From the NCBI GenBank assembly GCA_947472635.1, contig CANJDY010000138.1:1-7450 (forward strand): 7,450 bases of DNA. Reading direction: 5' to 3'. A program made the translations under genes and the position numbers. This stretch comes from Chitinophagaceae bacterium (GTDB taxonomy: Bacteria > Bacteroidota > Bacteroidia > Chitinophagales > Chitinophagaceae). Below the pieces are notes generated by a model, which saw only the letters and a list, made by a program, of their open reading frames with translations, was not told the origin of the DNA and did not search any database. Below, in pieces: positions 1 to 5,739 of the stretch. The first letter of the stretch is position 1. Every line of letters begins with the position of its first letter.

Positions 1-327
1 GATTATAACTTGTTCTCCAGATGCAGACTCAATCCAGGTAGGACTTTCTGATGTACCTGCATCTTCCGGTCGGATAAATATAGTTTCATCTAAAAAATAA
101 ACACCCCCTCTTACAATGATATGGATACCATTTTTCAAAGATGGGTCTTTCAATCTGCGCAATTCACGAATCTGCCGCAATGCACCTTGTAGGGTAGCTT
201 TAGGTGTTTCAATTTTTCCATTATTTGAATCAGCACCCTTAATGGCTACATAAATTTGCCCAATTCCAACATGTGGAAAAAAGGAAATAAACACTATAAA
301 AAAGAAAAAAAGCAAGCGTTTTGTCAT
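1..327 (-). CDS. Exported right-handed parallel beta-helix protein, N-terminal fragment
   Basis: Only the first 109 codons are present; the frame stays open to the left edge, so the C-terminal part is missing. It starts with ATG at 327. Residues 1-24 form a signal peptide: MTKR, a very hydrophobic Phe/Leu-rich core, then a likely cleavage after GIGQ. The mature start (IYVAIKGADSNNG, then a P-K-A-T-L-x-x-A-L motif) is the usual opening of secreted beta-helix polysaccharide-active proteins, where a G-x-x-x-x-P-x-x-[ST]-L-x-x-A stretch precedes the first coil. The later I-I-V-R-G-G-V-Y (about residues 70-77), E-D-A-G-T and P-T-W-I-E-S-A-S-G-E stretches fit the first helical turns of this fold (pectate-lyase-like superfamily, GH141-like proteins and relatives). 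Glycan cleavage or binding in the periplasm or outside the cell is inferred from the fold; catalytic residues would lie off the window. It follows a 200-bp gap after the upstream operon and may be transcribed separately. Confidence 0.72.
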   Translation of the reverse strand, partial: MTKRLLFFFFIVFISFFPHVGIGQIYVAIKGADSNNGKIETPKATLQGALRQIRELRRLKDPSLKNGIHIIVRGGVYFLDETIFIRPEDAGTSESPTWIESASGEQVII

Positions 328-377
328 AACCAAATTATACATGATAATTTATTGTAAATGCAATTAAAACAAGTAGG

Positions 378-405
378 TAAATGTATAACAGTGATAGCCC
401 TCAAA
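378..405 (-). promoter_or_regulatory. Weak candidate Bacteroidota-type promoter for the beta-helix gene
   Basis: Read on the minus strand, TTTG (402-405, the end of a TTTTTTG run) is followed after 16 bases by TACATTTA (378-385). The latter matches the Bacteroidota -7 consensus TAnnTTTG at all fixed positions except the last. The 16-base spacer is a little shorter than typical. It sits about 50 bases upstream of the ATG at 327 in the only sizeable gap of the window. AT-rich DNA gives such matches by chance, so this is a suggestion only. Confidence 0.22.
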
Positions 406-527
406 AAAGGGAACTATTTACTATTGTGATGGATTATTTCACTATTTTGTTGACCATCATTGGATGCGCACTAAGAAGAATTTTAATTTAGAATAAAAAC
501 TGGCGTGAGGCAGACAAAAATGAATTT

Positions 528-1412
528 TTATTGAAAAACGGATTTCAGAAAGGCTGTATTTGCCCCATAATTCCCCTTCACATCTTTCGGTTTTGAGGCA
601 TCCCTGCTTCGTTCAATTACTAACCAGCCGGTCCAACCGATTTTATCAAGGGTCTTTTTAACCTTATTCATGTCTATTTGCCTGTCATTCTGCAACCAAA
701 CACTATCCTTATTGGTACAATGAATCATACATATCCGGTTTTTACCAAGAATTTTAATTTCTTTGACCAGATCCCTTCCTTCCTTTAATGGATTAGAAAA
801 ATTGAAATAGATCTGGATGTTTTTTGATCCGATTTCTTTCAAAAGTTTCACTTCATCGCGAGCAGCCAATGCCGTTTCTATACCAATCACTACCCCCGCT
901 TGCTTCGCCATACTACCGGCTACCCTTAGTCGCGCAATAACGGAATCCCTTACTTCAGGATTTTTTTTCAAATCACATTGTACACCCAATGGAAGAAAAG
1001 CGACTTTTACATTCATCCACTTCATTGTTTGGATACAATCCTGGATAGACTGTATGTATTCCGTTCGATTACAGAATGATTGGGCATAATAACCAGTCAT
1101 TGCTAGGGAAAATAACTCAATATTCAATTCCTTTGCTTTTGCCATAAACTGATTTCGAATACTATCAACCAGTAATTGATTGTCAAAGGTGGTCCGATTG
1201 CCCAATCCACCCATATCCACTTCCACTCCATCGGCTCCAATCTGTTTAGTTAAAGTAAGGGCACCAAGTTTTTGCCTTTTCAATAACATCAGGTCAATCA
1301 ATCCAATTTTATACCGCTGATCTTTTAATGATTGGGCCTTAATAACTTCAGAACATTCGCACAAAAAAAACAGGTTTAAAATAATGGCTAGCTGAAGGCG
1401 TTTATAATTCAT
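528..1412 (-). CDS. Exported sugar phosphate isomerase/epimerase-like TIM-barrel protein
   Basis: A 294-residue protein of the xylose-isomerase-like TIM-barrel superfamily (AP endonuclease 2 fold), the usual size for a single barrel plus signal peptide. Residues 1-28 look like a Sec signal (MNYKR, hydrophobic core, cleavage near KAQS), placing it in the periplasm or outside. The Cys at 18 and 20 do not sit in a good lipobox. Barrel motifs include GADGVEVDMGG (59-69), GIET with Glu179, YFNFSN (202-207), MIHCTNKD with His231, and WLVIERSRD with Glu267. In metal-dependent members the ligands are normally Glu, Asp, His and Glu; the second position here appears to be Asn204. The reaction is unknown: epimerase, isomerase, keto-sugar dehydratase or lyase activity are all possible. 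The gene lies 54 bp downstream of the hydrolase gene and probably shares its transcript, suggesting that both act on the same extracytoplasmic substrate. It is not an obvious OtnI, since that enzyme is cytoplasmic. Confidence 0.85.
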   Translation of the reverse strand: MNYKRLQLAIILNLFFLCECSEVIKAQSLKDQRYKIGLIDLMLLKRQKLGALTLTKQIGADGVEVDMGGLGNRTTFDNQLLVDSIRNQFMAKAKELNIELFSLAMTGYYAQSFCNRTEYIQSIQDCIQTMKWMNVKVAFLPLGVQCDLKKNPEVRDSVIARLRVAGSMAKQAGVVIGIETALAARDEVKLLKEIGSKNIQIYFNFSNPLKEGRDLVKEIKILGKNRICMIHCTNKDSVWLQNDRQIDMNKVKKTLDKIGWTGWLVIERSRDASKPKDVKGNYGANTAFLKSVFQ

Positions 1413-1420
1413 AAATAATT

Positions 1421-1435
1421 TACTTTATCAAAGTA
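1421..1435. repeat. Inverted repeat TACTTT-ATC-AAAGTA in the leader of the TIM-barrel gene
   Basis: Two perfect 6-bp arms are separated by 3 bases. The element begins 9 bp upstream of the ATG of the TIM-barrel gene, within the 54-bp gap after the hydrolase gene. It could be a small operator or an RNA hairpin near the ribosome-binding region. The arms hold only one G:C pair each, so the RNA hairpin would be weak. It has no T-run in the transcribed direction and is not a terminator. Confidence 0.4.
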
Positions 1436-1466
1436 TTGGTTAAAAGAAAATATCCGTTAAGGGTAA

Positions 1467-2930
1467 TTAGTTTTTTATAGCTTTGGCAAATACTATTTCC
1501 AGCTGGGCAAACCCTTTTATAGCATAGGCAGGCAATTTTTCTCCCTTATCGCCAAAGACAAACATGGCCTCTTCCTTTTCTATCGTAATGGCAGATTCAT
1601 CAATAGCACCAGTTACAGACTGAATGGCTTTTAAATTTAAATTCAAATGCTTGGCAAAAAATTCATAAACAGCGATTCGTTTATTGATACCAAAATCATG
1701 TTTTTCCATGGGTAGATGAACATTTTCTACATTTCCCTGCTGGTTATAATAGCCATACATTTTTTGTAAATAAAGGAAGTCGTGGAGAGGCATTTTATCT
1801 GTCCAGTCGCCTCCGTCACTTACCAGCAACTGAGGCCTTGGTGCTGCCATAGCGGATAATTCCACATTATTGGTTCTGGCTCCACAATCATGAACCGGCA
1901 TACCACTTTCGCAAGGACAACCGCCATAAAAATAGGAAGACAAAGATACAACAGGTGCACTTACTTTTATTCTGTCATCTATAGCAGTCATCAATACAGC
2001 ATGTGAACCAGCACCAGATCCACCGGTTATGGCTACCCGATTTGTATCCGCATCATTTTGGGAAAGCAAATAGTCTAGAATTCGGATGCTGCCCAACACC
2101 TGAATGGTCATTGAAAGACTTCTCCGATGATCTTCCCCTTTAAATTGAAGCAACGATTCGCCCCAGGCAAATAAATCGTAACTAAACGCCATAGCTCCCA
2201 TCTTAGCCAATGCTGCACAGCGGTATTGGCAATCTGGTCGGTAACGCTGTTTTTCCCAATGCCCATCAGGATTCAATATCACTGGAATTTTTCCTTTGAA
2301 TTTAGTTGGTTTATACAATGAACCATTGATGAACAACCCTGGCAATATTTCAATGGCTAAATTTTCAATTGTATAGCCATCCATCATTCGCTTGCCCGTT
2401 ACAATTGGTTTTGAATGAGGTGCGGCAGGTAAATGTGCTAATTGTAAAGCCTCCATTAAACAAGGCTTTATTAATTGTTTACGAACTTCCCAATGTTCAC
2501 GATTATCATATTGCGATGCAATTCTGTCCAACTCAGCCCAACCATCCGCTACTTTCCATCGATAATATTCATAATAACTTAATTTGTACAAATTGTCCTT
2601 TTCCTTTTTAACTTTTAAATCCAACGGAGCCAGCACATTTTCCAACGTTACCTCAGGATCAGCACGATACCTCCATGCTGCATAGTTCACCCATTTATGA
2701 GCCACCATAGTATCTGGATATTTGATTGTAATGCCATATTTTTTTGCAATATCATTCAGCACCTCTTTTAATGGTTGAACGAATGCATTATCTGAATTAG
2801 ACTGTGCATGACAAAAAATCGGATTGCCAAGAATTCCAAAAAAAATAATCCACTGCAAAACCATACGAATCTTCAATAAATAATTGAATCGATTCAATTG
2901 ATTCAAAAAAAAACTTTTTCTATTTTCCAT
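1467..2930 (-). CDS. Exported alpha/beta hydrolase (acetyl-xylan-esterase-like) with N-terminal STN-like domain
   Basis: A 487-residue protein in two parts. After a signal region (hydrophobic stretch about 24-40, cleavage near CHAQS), residues 50-117 resemble an STN/secretin-TonB short domain: PLKEVLNDIAKKYGI, a V-x-x..VTLENVLAPLDL segment and a final short strand YKLSY. Residues 180-435 form an alpha/beta hydrolase domain of the large Abhydrolase/acetyl-xylan-esterase-like group. The nucleophile elbow is ITGGSGAG with Ser305; SDGGDW (Asp372 or Asp375) and EKHDFG (His411) are the likely acid and base. A Cys-rich loop GGCPCESGMPVHDCG (336-350) follows the elbow. Likely role: hydrolysis of ester-linked substituents, substrate unknown. 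The ATG at 2930 lies 9 bp after the symporter stop, which suggests translational coupling. Because the n-region is then unusually long (MENRK onward), starts at TTG 2876 (reading M-K-I-R) or ATG 2864 are alternatives. Residues 436-487 are a short tail of unclear fold. Confidence 0.85.
   Translation of the reverse strand: MENRKSFFLNQLNRFNYLLKIRMVLQWIIFFGILGNPIFCHAQSNSDNAFVQPLKEVLNDIAKKYGITIKYPDTMVAHKWVNYAAWRYRADPEVTLENVLAPLDLKVKKEKDNLYKLSYYEYYRWKVADGWAELDRIASQYDNREHWEVRKQLIKPCLMEALQLAHLPAAPHSKPIVTGKRMMDGYTIENLAIEILPGLFINGSLYKPTKFKGKIPVILNPDGHWEKQRYRPDCQYRCAALAKMGAMAFSYDLFAWGESLLQFKGEDHRRSLSMTIQVLGSIRILDYLLSQNDADTNRVAITGGSGAGSHAVLMTAIDDRIKVSAPVVSLSSYFYGGCPCESGMPVHDCGARTNNVELSAMAAPRPQLLVSDGGDWTDKMPLHDFLYLQKMYGYYNQQGNVENVHLPMEKHDFGINKRIAVYEFFAKHLNLNLKAIQSVTGAIDESAITIEKEEAMFVFGDKGEKLPAYAIKGFAQLEIVFAKAIKN
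2882..2899. promoter_or_regulatory. Perfect 18-bp palindrome, candidate operator (site A)
   Basis: AATTGAATCGATTCAATT equals its own reverse complement over all 18 bases. It overlaps codons 11-16 of the hydrolase frame as annotated, but it would be leader DNA 18-35 bases upstream if translation begins at ATG 2864. The core AATCGATT fits the AANCGNTT core shared by many LacI-family operators. A 15/18 match (site B, 4515-4532) lies upstream of the next gene, the symporter. Binding by a repressor is inferred, and no regulator gene is in the window. Confidence 0.42.
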
Positions 2931-2939
2931 GTTAATTTT

Positions 2940-4481
2940 TTAATTATTTCTATTCGCCTTCCAACTGCTGTACAATAGATTTTTTTCCAAAACTGGCTTG
3001 GGATAAAACAAACTCGCAATATAGCCTACTATCAGTACTACCAAATGACTATACACTCCTAGCATTAATTTATGATGGGTAAAATTAAATTTACCCAAAT
3101 CAATCAGCAACCTCGGATGGTTTAATCCTACTGGTGTAGAAGTAAGTAACGCATACCCAGTAAATATAATACAAGTGATGATACCAATGTTAATTCCTTG
3201 CCTGTTGGCTCTAGCACTAAAAAGTCCCAATAAAAATATACCCACAATGCCCCCAGAAAAAATTGCATAGAGCGTAAATACCACGCCCAATACCCCCTCA
3301 TTACCAATGTATAAATACATAGCACCAATCAAAATAGCCAATACGCCAGATACTACGACAAATGACTTACTAGCAACTAAATATTGTTGGTCGCTTTTAC
3401 CAGGTTTTATTTTTTTATAATAATCCTCCACCCCTACAGCTGCCAGCGAATTCAAATCGGCACTCAAACTGCAAATGGCAGCTGATATTAGTGCAGCTAC
3501 AATAAAACCAACAATTCCTGTTGGCAACTGCGTCATTATAAAATGGGGAAATACTGCACTGGCAGTAATACCTTGAGGCAACCCTTGTTGTTGATAAAAT
3601 ACAAACAAGGCGGTTCCTATAAACATAAACATGGTCCAAATTGGAATCGTTAACAAGATGCCCATCAAGGAAGCCTTAATGGCAGACTTATCCGATTTAG
3701 CTGAAAGATATCGCTGCACAACGGTTTGATCAGTACCATATTTTTGGATGGCGTAAAAGGCACCATTAATGACCATCACAACCAAAGTGAGTTGGGTGAA
3801 TTTAAAATCATATGGACCAAAGCCAGTCCGGTTATTTTCTGTTGCCACTTTTATCGCTTCAGGAAGCCCCCCTTTTATACCATTCAATAACATTCCCAAA
3901 CAAATAATCCCACTTGCAAACAACATAAAGCCTTGAAAAACGTCCAGCCAGATCACCGCCTGCATTCCCCCTTTTAAATTTACGATCACCAAAACAAAAC
4001 CTACCAGTCCTAGAATGATAAATGGATTAATGTCCGTCATTTTATTAATGGCAACCGCGATTAAGAATAACACAGTACCCATTCCAGCAAACTGCCGTAA
4101 AATAAATGAGGAAGAACTGTAATAACGGGCAAAACTCCCGAATCTTTTTTCAAAATATTCGTAAGTACTAAGGCCAATCACTTTTCGAAACAGAGGCACT
4201 ATAAACCATATAGTACCAACTAAAATTATGGGAACCATTAAACCCTGAACCAGCAATATCCAATTACTTGTAAACCCTTGTGCTGGATAACCTAAAAAAG
4301 TAACACTGCTAATCAAGGTAGATAGCAATGACAAGCCCAGTGCCCAGGAAGGAAAATTGCCCTTGGAAAGAAAATAATTTTCAGTAGTGGTTTGCTGATT
4401 GGCAAACCTAAAGCCCAGGTAAAGGGTTATGCCCAACACAATGAGTATGATACAATAATCAACAGCGTGTAAATGATTCAT
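2940..4481 (-). CDS. Sodium:solute symporter (SSS family)
   Basis: An inner-membrane Na+-coupled importer of 513 residues, a normal length for the SSS family (SGLT/PutP/NanT type), with about 13 hydrophobic helices: roughly 7-25, 46-65, 75-95, 127-147, 153-170, 182-202, 230-247, 273-297, 323-347, 372-392, 398-420, 430-447 and 472-493. Family signatures are ENYFLSKGNFP after helix 1, YGTDQTVVQRYLSAKS (248-263) and the Na2-site helix ending ICSLSADLNS (336-345). Ser338, and possibly Cys337 in place of the commoner Ser/Thr, fall at the expected sodium ligands. ATG 4481 is preferred as start because it places MNHLHAVD directly before helix 1; the in-frame TTG at 4505 would add eight residues that overlap a hairpin. 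Lying between the kinase and the exported hydrolase, it probably imports the product of the exported enzymes, perhaps a sugar acid. The substrate cannot be read from the sequence. Confidence 0.94.
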   Translation of the reverse strand: MNHLHAVDYCIILIVLGITLYLGFRFANQQTTTENYFLSKGNFPSWALGLSLLSTLISSVTFLGYPAQGFTSNWILLVQGLMVPIILVGTIWFIVPLFRKVIGLSTYEYFEKRFGSFARYYSSSSFILRQFAGMGTVLFLIAVAINKMTDINPFIILGLVGFVLVIVNLKGGMQAVIWLDVFQGFMLFASGIICLGMLLNGIKGGLPEAIKVATENNRTGFGPYDFKFTQLTLVVMVINGAFYAIQKYGTDQTVVQRYLSAKSDKSAIKASLMGILLTIPIWTMFMFIGTALFVFYQQQGLPQGITASAVFPHFIMTQLPTGIVGFIVAALISAAICSLSADLNSLAAVGVEDYYKKIKPGKSDQQYLVASKSFVVVSGVLAILIGAMYLYIGNEGVLGVVFTLYAIFSGGIVGIFLLGLFSARANRQGINIGIITCIIFTGYALLTSTPVGLNHPRLLIDLGKFNFTHHKLMLGVYSHLVVLIVGYIASLFYPKPVLEKNLLYSSWKANRNN

Positions 4482-4504
4482 TAGCGTTATCGTTGATTGA
4501 AACA

Positions 4505-4522
4505 ATTCGGCATGAACCGAAT
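4505..4522 (-). repeat. Hairpin-forming inverted repeat in the symporter leader
   Basis: ATTCGG (4505-4510) and CCGAAT (4517-4522) are perfect 6-bp arms around a 6-base loop. On the minus strand the second arm is followed by TGTTT, which is too poor a U-tract for a clear terminator. The hairpin would form in the 50-base leader between the kinase stop and the symporter start and shares bases with candidate operator site B. A role in mRNA processing or in tuning symporter translation is possible but unproven. Confidence 0.4.
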
Positions 4523-4532
4523 CGATTTAATT
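4515..4532. promoter_or_regulatory. Second copy of the palindromic motif, candidate operator (site B)
   Basis: AACCGAATCGATTTAATT matches the perfect palindrome at 2882-2899 at 15 of 18 positions with no gaps and keeps the central AATCGATT. It lies 34 bases upstream of the symporter ATG, in the gap after the kinase gene, and touches the first base of the kinase stop codon. Its placement outside coding sequence supports a regulatory role better than site A does. Confidence 0.4.
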
Positions 4533-5668
4533 TATAAATACAATTCCCTGATTTGCACAGGAAGTTCATAACTTCCCGGCTTTACAGATACATAAAAATC
4601 ATTCGTTCTCATCCGAACAACTCCTCTTTGGAGCTCATTCAACGGTAACATGTTTACAATTCCAAGCTCCTGTAAGATGGCAGCTGCCGTTGATCCCCCT
4701 TCAATAAACAATTCTTTTACACCGAATCTTTCTACAACTTTTTTTACTGCTTTTGCCATTGTAATCCTTAGCAACAATGCAGCAATATCGGATGGCACCG
4801 ACAAAGCATCCATTGCTATCACTACCCTTTTTTGTTCAATTAACATTCTGCCTACATTCTTTATCCACGGCTCATCATTTTCATCACCAGATTGAAGCAT
4901 TGATTCAGGTAAATAAGCAACACAATTCGATTCAACAGCAATCTTGCTGATTAGTTCCTCACTTTTTTTAAAAGCTGTTCCACTCACATAAATATGGGGC
5001 GACAGCAAAACAGCACCCGGTAAGGCGAGGGATTTAAATCTTTTATCCAGCAGTGCCGTATAAAAATCTCCTGCACCGGCCAATACCCAATCATCTTCTG
5101 CCTTTACAGCCCAATCGATGCTATCCTTTTCCTTATTAGATTCGCCAATCACAATACCCTTAATGGGCAAGCTATCTGTAGTTTTCTTGATTACTACTCC
5201 CTCCTGCATACCCAACAATTCAAGTATAAAAGAATTGGTAATGGGATATTCCGGATCGGAAGAAAAACTCGTTTCATCAATTTTTTTTCCGTCAATAAAA
5301 TACTCGCCATTATAAATTGTTCTACCCAATGATGGATTGGCAGCAATCACCAACGCTTTATCGAATCCACTATGTAGCATTTGTACTTTCAATTCAGCCA
5401 ATACATGACCTCGAAAAACAGAGTCGATTTTTTTGTAAATAAACAAGGGATTTAAACGTAGGGCCGCTTTTACGCTATCGGCCGTAATCTTTACTGCATC
5501 CGTTCGATTCATCGATCTACTATCAGTACACACGATCAATACATCTGCATTCATTTCAACAATAGCAGAAAGTGAAACTTGCACCTTCAAACCATAACGC
5601 AAACTAATACCCGCTAGCTCAGCAGCTCCTGTAAAATCATCTGCTATAACGACTATTGGCCTTTTCAT
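4532..5668 (-). CDS. Four-carbon acid sugar kinase family protein (DUF1537)
   Basis: A cytoplasmic ATP-dependent kinase of 378 residues, somewhat shorter than the roughly 420 usual for the family. Characterised members (DtnK, LtnK, OtnK) phosphorylate D-threonate, L-threonate or 3-oxo-tetronate at the 4-position. The N-terminal substrate domain shows ADDFTGAAELAG (9-20), CTDSRS (47-52), KKIDSVFRGHVLAEL (79-93) and NPSLGRTIYNGEYFIDG (111-127), all typical. The C-terminal nucleotide domain has IEGGSTAAAILQELG (322-336) and the end motif VKPGSYELP (362-370), which departs from the K-S-G-x-F-G form usual in the family. It starts at ATG 5668, 71 bp after the PdxA-type gene, and is followed 50 bp later by the symporter. 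Pairing with a PdxA2-like dehydrogenase is the hallmark of the D-threonate/D-erythronate-type pathway, so a C4 sugar acid is the favoured substrate class; which one is unknown. Confidence 0.92.
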   Translation of the reverse strand: MKRPIVVIADDFTGAAELAGISLRYGLKVQVSLSAIVEMNADVLIVCTDSRSMNRTDAVKITADSVKAALRLNPLFIYKKIDSVFRGHVLAELKVQMLHSGFDKALVIAANPSLGRTIYNGEYFIDGKKIDETSFSSDPEYPITNSFILELLGMQEGVVIKKTTDSLPIKGIVIGESNKEKDSIDWAVKAEDDWVLAGAGDFYTALLDKRFKSLALPGAVLLSPHIYVSGTAFKKSEELISKIAVESNCVAYLPESMLQSGDENDEPWIKNVGRMLIEQKRVVIAMDALSVPSDIAALLLRITMAKAVKKVVERFGVKELFIEGGSTAAAILQELGIVNMLPLNELQRGVVRMRTNDFYVSVKPGSYELPVQIRELYL

Positions 5669-5739
5669 AGAAGATTTTATTGAATATTTTAATTTTATTT
5701 ACACAATTTATTTCACCAATATACCGTTGCAATAATCAC

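Noticed and set aside
490..513. Possible terminator after the TIM-barrel gene (CTGCC/GCCAG hairpin followed by TTTTTA on the minus strand)
   Set aside because: The stem is only five pairs with one mismatch, too weak to call, though its position about 15 bases past the stop codon is suitable.
817..1089. Plus-strand open frames opposite the genes, such as this one and others at 2369-2611, 4650-4895 and 6171-6389
   Set aside because: They are antisense to well-supported genes, show no recognisable motif and have low-complexity composition typical of shadow frames.
528..1412. Lipoprotein signal in the TIM-barrel protein
   Set aside because: The Cys at 18 and 20 are preceded by Phe-Leu and Cys-Glu, which do not form a lipobox; cleavage after KAQ looks better.
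4482..4505. TTG at 4505 as start of the symporter
   Set aside because: It would add eight polar residues and overlap the hairpin; ATG 4481 gives a standard short N-terminus before helix 1.
4921..4945. Additional half-match to the palindrome (CGATTCAA) within the kinase gene
   Set aside because: Only about 11 of 18 positions match and it lies inside conserved coding sequence; likewise the ATCGAT occurrences near 5115 and 5513.
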